Assembly: GCA_964351365.1 (NCBI GenBank) | Contig: CAYGNP010000009.1 | Span: 24,890-88,889 of the forward strand | Length of the DNA stretch: 64,000 nt | From: UBA1672 sp964351365 | GTDB taxonomy: Bacteria > Pseudomonadota > Alphaproteobacteria > Micavibrionales > Micavibrionaceae | Direction: 5' to 3' | Part shown: positions 58,616 through 64,000 of the stretch, in pieces | Layout of the letters: each line of letters opens with the position of its first letter | Numbering within the stretch: position 1 is the stretch's first letter | The notes under the pieces: model-generated | What the model saw: the letters and a program-made list of their open reading frames with translations, nothing else | What the model was told of the DNA's origin: nothing | Database searches by the model: none | Translations under genes and position numbers: made by a program

Positions 58616-59784
58616 GCTGCTTTCGCTTTTTTGATATTGTCTACAAAGCGATCAAACAAATAATGGCTGTCCTGAGGGCCGGGAGAGGCTTCGGGGTGAT
58701 ATTGGACCGAGAATACAGGTTTTCCTGTGAGAGTTATACCCTCGTTTGAGCCGTCGAAGAGGCTGATATGCGATTGCACGATGCCTTTTGGCAGGTCTTC
58801 GCCGATGACTTCGAAGCCGTGATTTTGTGAGGTGATTTCAACTTTCCCGGTTTTCAGGTCTTTGACGGGCTGGTTTGCGCCGCGATGACCCAGATGCATC
58901 TTGCGGGTTTTGCAGCCCAGAGCCAGAGCAAGGAGCTGGTGGCCAAGACATATTCCAAAGATTGGAATGTTTTTGGCGAGTAATTCTTTAATCATGGGCA
59001 CCGCATATTTTCCGGTTGCTGTGGGGTCTCCGGGGCCGTTGGAGAGGAATACGCCGTCGGGCTTGTGAGTGAGAATGTCGCTGGCTGTGGAGTTTGCCGG
59101 TACGACGATGACCTTGCATCCGGCAGAGGCGAGGCAGCGCAGAATATTGCGTTTTGCACCATAATCAACGGCGACGACTGTATATTTCGGGTTTTCCTGT
59201 TTGCCGTAGCCATCTTTGATTGACCAGAGCGATTCGTCCCAGTTGTAGGTTTGGGTGCAGGAGACGTCCTTGGCAAGGTCAGAGCCCTCGAGGCCTTCCC
59301 ACTCTTTTGCCTTTTTCAAAAGGGCGTCCAGGTTGAATTTACCCTTTTTGTTGTGTGCGATGACACCATTTGGCGCGCCGGAATCCCGGATGCGCTTGGT
59401 CAGGCTGCGCGTGTCGATGCCGCTAATGCCGACAAGGTTGTAGGTTTTTAGCCATTCGTTGAAATTTTTGATCGCGCGCCAGTTTGAGGGCTCGGTGATA
59501 TCTTCACGAATAATCAGTCCGCGCGCGGCAGGGTTAATGGTTTCGATGTCTTCGTCATTCGTGCCGACATTGCCGATATGCGGGAAAGTGAAGTTGATAA
59601 TTTGACCTGCGTAGCTTGGATCGGTTAAAATCTCCTGGTAGCCGGTAATGGATGTATTGAAGCATATCTCGCCAACGACGGTGTTTTCAGCGCCTATTCC
59701 GCGGCCCCAAAACAAGGTTCCATCCGATAAAACAATAACAGCGGTTGCATTTGGGGGGGGATTTGTATTAGAAATTTCAGACAT
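58612..59784 (-). CDS. carA: Carbamoyl phosphate synthase, small (glutaminase) subunit
   Basis: Releases ammonia from glutamine for CarB. The N-terminal CPSase domain (VLSDGTLFWGRGIGAENTVVGEICFNTSITGYQEILTDPSYAGQI) is followed by a class I amidotransferase domain with the catalytic cysteine in FGICLGHQLLALALG, TSQNHGFEV, and His/Glu in QYHPEASPGPQD. The ATG at 59784 is used rather than the TTG at 59805. It is the first gene of carA-carbonic anhydrase-carB and lies divergent from yqeY across 88 bases. Confidence 0.96.
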   Translation of the reverse strand: MSEISNTNPPPNATAVIVLSDGTLFWGRGIGAENTVVGEICFNTSITGYQEILTDPSYAGQIINFTFPHIGNVGTNDEDIETINPAARGLIIREDITEPSNWRAIKNFNEWLKTYNLVGISGIDTRSLTKRIRDSGAPNGVIAHNKKGKFNLDALLKKAKEWEGLEGSDLAKDVSCTQTYNWDESLWSIKDGYGKQENPKYTVVAVDYGAKRNILRCLASAGCKVIVVPANSTASDILTHKPDGVFLSNGPGDPTATGKYAVPMIKELLAKNIPIFGICLGHQLLALALGCKTRKMHLGHRGANQPVKDLKTGKVEITSQNHGFEVIGEDLPKGIVQSHISLFDGSNEGITLTGKPVFSVQYHPEASPGPQDSHYLFDRFVDNIKKAKAA

Positions 59785-59872
59785 TCGTCTTGCGCGCTCC
59801 AGCAAATGAGTTTGTTATACCTGCTAGAACCAGAGTTAATAATATGCTTTGAGAGAAAAGAAAAGGAAAAAA

Positions 59873-60331
59873 ATGGATAAGAGGGTAGAATTTACATCGG
59901 CGCTTAAGGATGCCATGAAAGCCAGGGATGAAATTGCGGTGTCTACGCTGCGTTTAATTCTTGCTGCGCTGAAGGATCGTGATATCACTGCGCGTGAAAA
60001 TGGAAATGTTGACGGCGTTGATGATGCCGGTATCATGCAGATGCTGCAGTCCATGATTAAGCAGCGCCAGGAATCCTCTAAAACTTACAGTGATGCAGGT
60101 CGGTGCGATCTTGCTGAGCGTGAGGAAGCAGAGATCGATATCATCCGCGGGTTTATGCCCAAGCAGCTCTCTGATGAAGAGGTTAGCGAGATTATCGATG
60201 GTTTGATTACCAAACTAGAGGCCGGTTGTATTAAGGATATGGGCAAGGTGATGGCGGTTCTTAAGACTGATTATGCCGGGCAGGTTGATATGGGTAAGGC
60301 CGGGGCAGTTGCGCGGGCGAAGCTGTCTTAG
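59873..60331 (+). CDS. yqeY: GatB/YqeY domain-containing protein
   Basis: A 152-residue YqeY-family protein, related to the tail domain of GatB, thought to interact with tRNA. Core blocks: KRVEFTSALKDAMKARDEIAVSTLRLILAALKDRDI, MLQSMIKQRQESSKTYSDAGR, DIIRGFMPKQLSDEEVSEIIDGLI and KDMGKVMAVLKTDYAGQVDMGKAGAVARAKL. The ATG at 59873 has AAGGA six bases upstream. In alphaproteobacteria it commonly precedes dnaG-rpoD, as here. Confidence 0.93.
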   Translation: MDKRVEFTSALKDAMKARDEIAVSTLRLILAALKDRDITARENGNVDGVDDAGIMQMLQSMIKQRQESSKTYSDAGRCDLAEREEAEIDIIRGFMPKQLSDEEVSEIIDGLITKLEAGCIKDMGKVMAVLKTDYAGQVDMGKAGAVARAKLS

Positions 60332-60447
60332 CGTTTAACCAAGAGGATCATCTTTTCCTTGATTTCTTTCCATAGTGGGAACGAATCACAGTTTTCGCCA
60401 TATTCGATGACATTAATTTTTTGGTTTTTCAAAAAAATTTTGGGCAT
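60328..60447 (-). CDS. Possible 39-aa ORF convergent with yqeY
   Basis: A short reading frame with an ATG at 60447 preceded by AAGGATAGAGAA (AAGGA with an 8-base gap). The product, beginning MPKIFLKNQKINVIEYGENCD and ending KEIKEKMILLVKR, is basic with one cysteine. Its stop is nested with the yqeY stop on TTAG. No family is recognised; coding status rests only on the ribosome-binding site, uninterrupted frame and the overlap pattern seen elsewhere in the window. The remaining 150 bases up to dnaG hold nothing else I can identify. Confidence 0.3.
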   Translation of the reverse strand: MPKIFLKNQKINVIEYGENCDSFPLWKEIKEKMILLVKR

Positions 60448-60597
60448 TTCTCTATCCTTCAACCGAGCGACATACCTAAAAAAGGTATAAGTCTTTATTT
60501 ATTATTACAAGAACTATACATATGTGGGAGAGATCATGCAAATTTTGAAGCTATTTTTTTGAATGGCATGTGATGCTTTGTTTTGGTACATAAGGAT

Positions 60598-62415
60598 ATG
60601 TCAATCAATCCTCGATTTTTAGATGAGATACGCGCGCGCCTGACGCTCTCCGAGATTATCGGGCGGCGAATAAAAGTGACCCGTGCGGGTAGAGAGAGCA
60701 AGGCGTGCTGCCCGTTTCATCATGAGAAAACGCCATCTTTTACAATTAATGATGATAAGCAGTTTTATCATTGCTTTGGCTGTGGGGCGCATGGGGATGT
60801 GATTAAGTTTGTCATGGAGCATGATAATTTGGGGTTCATGGATGCGATTGAGATTTTGGCGTCTGAGGCGGGGTTGCAGGTTCCGAAATCCAGTCCGCAG
60901 CAGGCAAAACAGGCGCGCGAAGAGAAGGATCTTTATGGTCTTTTGGAGGATGCGACGATCTTTTTTGAGCGTTTTTTGAGATTGCCCCAAAATCAGAGTG
61001 CCCTGCAATATTTGTTTGATCGCGGGCTTAGTGATGAGACGATTGCACAGTTTCGAATCGGATTTGCACCAGAGGACGGGCAAGTGTTGCGCCTACATTT
61101 ATCGGCGAAGGGCTATAGGGATGCGGATATGATCAAGGCGGGAGTTTTGCGTCCATCGACCCGCGGGGGTGAGCCTTATGGGTTTTTTCGGGACCGTGTC
61201 ATGTTTCCTGTACCTGACCGGCGGGGGCGGATTGTTGCGTTTGGCGGGCGGGTATTGCCGGATCATCTAAGGCCGCCGAGCAGGGGGGATTTTACGCCGC
61301 CGAAATATATTAACTCGAGCGAGACGCCATTATTCCATAAGGGGCGCATGCTATATGGGGAGCCGACGGCTCGCCGGGCGGCGGCGGAAGGGCAGCCCCT
61401 TATTCTGGTTGAGGGGTATCTGGATGTTATTGCGTGCGCGCAGGCCGGGTTTAACGGCGCTCTGGCGCCTATGGGGACAGCCGTGACGGAGGAGCAAATT
61501 GCCGCACTGTGGGGCATGATCCCTGATTTTACGAAGGTTCCCGTGCTGTGTTTTGATGGCGATAATGCCGGGCGTAAGGCGGCGCGGCGCGTGTGTGAGC
61601 GTATATTACCTTTGCTGGAGCCGGGGCGTAGCGTGAATTTTGCTTTTTTGCCTGATGGGGAAGATCCGGATAGTTTGATTAAATCAATGGGGGCGAAGGG
61701 GTTTGCGAATATTTTGGCGCGGGCGATGCCATTATTTGATTTTCTTTGGAGCGCTTATACGCAGGGGCAAGTGTTTAAAACTCCGGAAAGTAAGGCGGGT
61801 GTGCGGGCACAGATGGAGCGTGAGATCGGGCAGATTGCGCATAGGGATGTGCAGATGCATTATAAGTCGCAACTGAACGGTAAAATCTCAGAGACTTTTT
61901 TTCCGCGGAAGGCTTATGGTCGTGGCAGCGCGCCGGTCAGGGCGGTGCCTGTTCGTCCTGCGGCGCCGCGGACGCATGCGCGCGGATTGTTTCCCAAGGT
62001 TCTGTTGGCGGGGGTATTGAACCACCCGCATATTTATGAGGGGGTTGAAGAGATTTTGTCTTCTATTCCGATTGATAATGCGCGGCATGCGCAGTTGCGC
62101 GAAAATATGATTGCATATTTGTCAGAAAATGACGCACCGGAGCGAGAAAATTTCAGAGAATGGCTGGCTGGGCAAGGTTTTTTGAAAGAAATAGATGACA
62201 TATGTCACGAATCTGTATATGTTCACGCAACTTTTTGTTCTCCGCGTGCGAATGAAGAAGATGTACTGAGCAAGTGGCTACACTATTGGAATGATGGGCA
62301 TATCGCAGCATTGAGACACGAAATACAAAATGGTTGGAAAAATGCCTCGAACGAGGATGATGAGGAAAAGCTAAGGGCCTTGTTGTCGTTGAAAACATCA
62401 GGAGATGTTTTATGA
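60598..62415 (+). CDS. dnaG: DNA primase
   Basis: Makes RNA primers for replication. The 605-residue chain shows the N-terminal zinc-binding domain (CCPFHHEKTPSF and YHCFGCGAHGD, with C-x2-H-x17-C-x2-C spacing), the RNA polymerase domain with FRIGFAPEDG and RGRIVAFGGRVL, and the TOPRIM catalytic fold (LVEGYLDVIACAQAGF, then LCFDGDNAGRKAARR with the DxD-type acids). The C-terminal DnaB-interacting part is present but less conserved. The ATG at 60598 (MSINPRFLDEIRARL) matches the family. It precedes rpoD. Confidence 0.95.
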   Translation: MSINPRFLDEIRARLTLSEIIGRRIKVTRAGRESKACCPFHHEKTPSFTINDDKQFYHCFGCGAHGDVIKFVMEHDNLGFMDAIEILASEAGLQVPKSSPQQAKQAREEKDLYGLLEDATIFFERFLRLPQNQSALQYLFDRGLSDETIAQFRIGFAPEDGQVLRLHLSAKGYRDADMIKAGVLRPSTRGGEPYGFFRDRVMFPVPDRRGRIVAFGGRVLPDHLRPPSRGDFTPPKYINSSETPLFHKGRMLYGEPTARRAAAEGQPLILVEGYLDVIACAQAGFNGALAPMGTAVTEEQIAALWGMIPDFTKVPVLCFDGDNAGRKAARRVCERILPLLEPGRSVNFAFLPDGEDPDSLIKSMGAKGFANILARAMPLFDFLWSAYTQGQVFKTPESKAGVRAQMEREIGQIAHRDVQMHYKSQLNGKISETFFPRKAYGRGSAPVRAVPVRPAAPRTHARGLFPKVLLAGVLNHPHIYEGVEEILSSIPIDNARHAQLRENMIAYLSENDAPERENFREWLAGQGFLKEIDDICHESVYVHATFCSPRANEEDVLSKWLHYWNDGHIAALRHEIQNGWKNASNEDDEEKLRALLSLKTSGDVL

Positions 62416-62508
62416 GGGCAAAGCAAATATGTTACGTGATAAGGCTTTGAAATTCATTTGATATATGATTAATCTTTATTTTTATGATGTGGTTAGGTGC
62501 CGTAAATT

Positions 62509-64000
62509 ATGGTTGGAAAAGCTATTGTGAGTGAAAAACAAAATGACGAGAATCAGGCAGCTGTCTCGAAGAGGTCTATGGCTGCGGTGATTAAAAAACT
62601 TTTGGCTGAAGGCAAAGCCAAGGGGTTCGTCACGTATGATGCGTTTAACAAGGCGCTGCCGGCCAAGAATTTTTCGTCCGAACAGATAGAAGATGCCATG
62701 GCGACATTGTCTGATATGGGCGTGCAGATGGTTGAGAGTGATGAGGATGCGCATAGCGAATCGAAGTCTGATGATTCGGATGATGATGAAACGGAAAAAG
62801 ACTCCAGCGAAGATGGTGATTACGAATCAGGTGGTAATATCGCTGATGATGATACAGGCCGCACCGATGACCCTGTGCGCATGTATTTGCGTGAAATGGG
62901 CGCGGTTGAGTTGCTCTCTCGTGAGGGTGAAATTGCAATTGCGAAGCGGATAGAAGCCGGGCGTGAGATGATGATCGGCGGGATGTGTGAAAGTCCGCTG
63001 GCGATTGAATCTCTTATTGCGTGGTATAAGGCGCTGCAGGAGGGTGATATCCTTCTGCGTGAGGTGATTGATCTGGATACAACCTATAAGGGGCCCGAGG
63101 TTGATGTGACGGCACTTGGCCCGGCGGTTGTTCCGGCAAGTGAGAGCTCCTCCAAAAAGTCAGCTAAAGCTGCGGAAAAACAGGTTAAAGATCCGGAAGA
63201 AGAGACCGGAGAGGATGCAGGCGATCCTGATGAAGAAGATGAGGGTAATGTTTCTCTTTCTGTGATGGAGGAGGAGCTTGCGCCCAAGGTTTTTGAGGTT
63301 TTTGGTAATATTGAAAAAACCTATAAGAAGATGCAGAAGGTTCAGAAGGAGCGCCTTGCCGCGCTGCAAAAAGGTGACGAGCCTGCGGCGGCGACCAATA
63401 AAAAATATGAGCAATTCTGCGCCGAGATGGTCTCACACATGAATGAAGTGCATTTTAATAATGCGCGGATTGAGCAGTTGATTGACCGTCTTTACAGCAT
63501 TAACCGTGAGCTTGTGGCAATTGAGGGTAAAATTATGCGCCTTGCGGTTGAGTCCAAGGTGAAGCGTGAGGATTTTCTTAAGGAATATTATGGCTCGGAA
63601 CTTGATCCGTCCTGGCTTGATAATGTTAAAAAACTAAAAGGCAAAGGCTGGAAGGCTTTTGTTGAGAATCATGGTGAGCAGGTGCAAAAGATGCGCGATC
63701 AGATTGCCATGATTTCCGAAGAATCAATGTTGCCGATTTCTGAATGGCGGCGCATTGTCGGCAAGGTTCAAAAAGGCGAAAAAGAGGCCGGGCGAGCGAA
63801 GAAGGAAATGGTCGAGGCAAATTTGCGCCTTGTGATTTCGATTGCAAAGAAATATACAAACCGCGGCTTGCAGTTCCTGGATTTGATTCAGGAGGGAAAT
63901 ATCGGCCTGATGAAGGCGGTTGATAAATTTGAATATCGCCGCGGGTATAAATTCTCGACCTATGCAACATGGTGGATTCGTCAGGCGATTACGCGCTCTA
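62509..64000 (+). CDS. rpoD: RNA polymerase primary sigma factor RpoD, N-terminal part
   Basis: Housekeeping sigma factor; the gene is cut by the right window edge after 497 codons. Region 1.1 (AAVIKKLLAEGKAKGFVTYDAFNKAL), an acidic linker, region 1.2 (DDPVRMYLREMGAVELLSREGEIAIAKRIE), the non-conserved acidic insert, and the start of region 2 (EANLRLVISIAKKYTNRGLQFLDLIQEGNIGLMKAVDKFEYRRGYKFSTYATWWIRQ) are all seen. The -10-binding region 2.4 begins just before the cut. GTG at 62527, preceded by GGAAA, is an alternative start. A weak TTGATA/TATGAT pair at 62458-62488 has an unfavourable 19-base gap. Order yqeY-dnaG-rpoD is the usual alphaproteobacterial one. Confidence 0.96.
   Translation, partial: MVGKAIVSEKQNDENQAAVSKRSMAAVIKKLLAEGKAKGFVTYDAFNKALPAKNFSSEQIEDAMATLSDMGVQMVESDEDAHSESKSDDSDDDETEKDSSEDGDYESGGNIADDDTGRTDDPVRMYLREMGAVELLSREGEIAIAKRIEAGREMMIGGMCESPLAIESLIAWYKALQEGDILLREVIDLDTTYKGPEVDVTALGPAVVPASESSSKKSAKAAEKQVKDPEEETGEDAGDPDEEDEGNVSLSVMEEELAPKVFEVFGNIEKTYKKMQKVQKERLAALQKGDEPAAATNKKYEQFCAEMVSHMNEVHFNNARIEQLIDRLYSINRELVAIEGKIMRLAVESKVKREDFLKEYYGSELDPSWLDNVKKLKGKGWKAFVENHGEQVQKMRDQIAMISEESMLPISEWRRIVGKVQKGEKEAGRAKKEMVEANLRLVISIAKKYTNRGLQFLDLIQEGNIGLMKAVDKFEYRRGYKFSTYATWWIRQAITRS

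Noticed and set aside
1..64000. CRISPR array, prophage, insertion sequence or defence island
   Set aside because: No regularly spaced direct repeats, transposase, integrase or known defence domains were found in the window.

Overview
The window comes from a free-living-type alphaproteobacterial chromosome. The main pointers are a C4-pathway 5-aminolevulinate synthase (hemA), yajC-secD-secF followed by a Mth938-fold gene, a divergent carA / yqeY-dnaG-rpoD block, ispH and rnhA close together, malic enzyme fused to a phosphotransacetylase-like domain, and a 17 kDa surface-antigen lipoprotein. Several proteins recall Micavibrio-like or deep Rhodospirillales-like lineages, but this is from memory and unverified. 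Genes are densely packed and no gap between genes exceeds 300 bases. I saw no rRNA, CRISPR array, insertion sequence or prophage. The + strand is richer in G than C and in T than A even inside minus-strand genes: 26881-26940 in dxs has G22 C15 T18 A5, and 54721-54780 in carB has G22 C14 T13 A11. The window therefore probably lies within one replichore, with no origin or terminus.

Layout. 1-7.5 kb: a cut permease, ispB, a secreted Pro/Ala/Glu-rich protein, an acetyltransferase, ppdK, a YgfZ/IBA57-like protein and a heptosyltransferase-like GT9. 7.5-15.2 kb: an orphan YejA-like binding protein, adenosine kinase, a TetR regulator, a degenerate PfkB protein, hemA, a YjfB-like 59-aa protein, a zincin-family protein without its HExxH motif, and a secreted cysteine-rich unknown. 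15.2-23.6 kb: pdxH-htpG, a 17 kDa antigen, a large AT-rich unknown, fabI-thioesterase-lipoprotein hydrolase, and aroC. 23.6-35.6 kb: sppA, HAD phosphatase, gmhA-xseB-ispA-dxs, a lipoprotein, ispH-P-loop protein-rnhA, a class A PBP and a GNAT. 35.6-42.7 kb: mgtE, maeB, tRNA-Leu(GAG), lipB, an N-formylglutamate amidohydrolase and serS. 42.7-54.1 kb: a DUF4153 protein, pcm-nlpD, a DUF3592 protein, yajC-secDF-Mth938, an unknown 530-aa protein, Fe-SOD, an NDUFAF6-like protein and an 81-aa protein. 54.1-64 kb: greA, the operon carA-carbonic anhydrase-carB, yqeY, a possible 39-aa ORF, dnaG, and rpoD running off the end.

Functional themes. Isoprenoid and quinone supply is spread over dxs, ispH, ispA and ispB. 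Envelope functions include LPS heptose (gmhA, GT9), peptidoglycan (PBP1A, NlpD-like) and protein export (YajC/SecDF, SppA). Pyrimidine and arginine precursor synthesis has a carbonic anhydrase embedded in the car operon. Three genes are homologues of mitochondrial assembly factors: YgfZ (IBA57), Mth938 (NDUFAF3) and the squalene/phytoene-synthase-like protein (NDUFAF6).

No defence island or other obviously new multi-gene system was found. The most unusual items are two proteins that keep their family fold but have lost the signature catalytic motif, the carbonic anhydrase inside carAB, the P-loop protein between ispH and rnhA, three lineage-specific unknowns, and a hairpin directly upstream of greA. 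Function calls rest on motifs and recalled family knowledge; no database search was possible.
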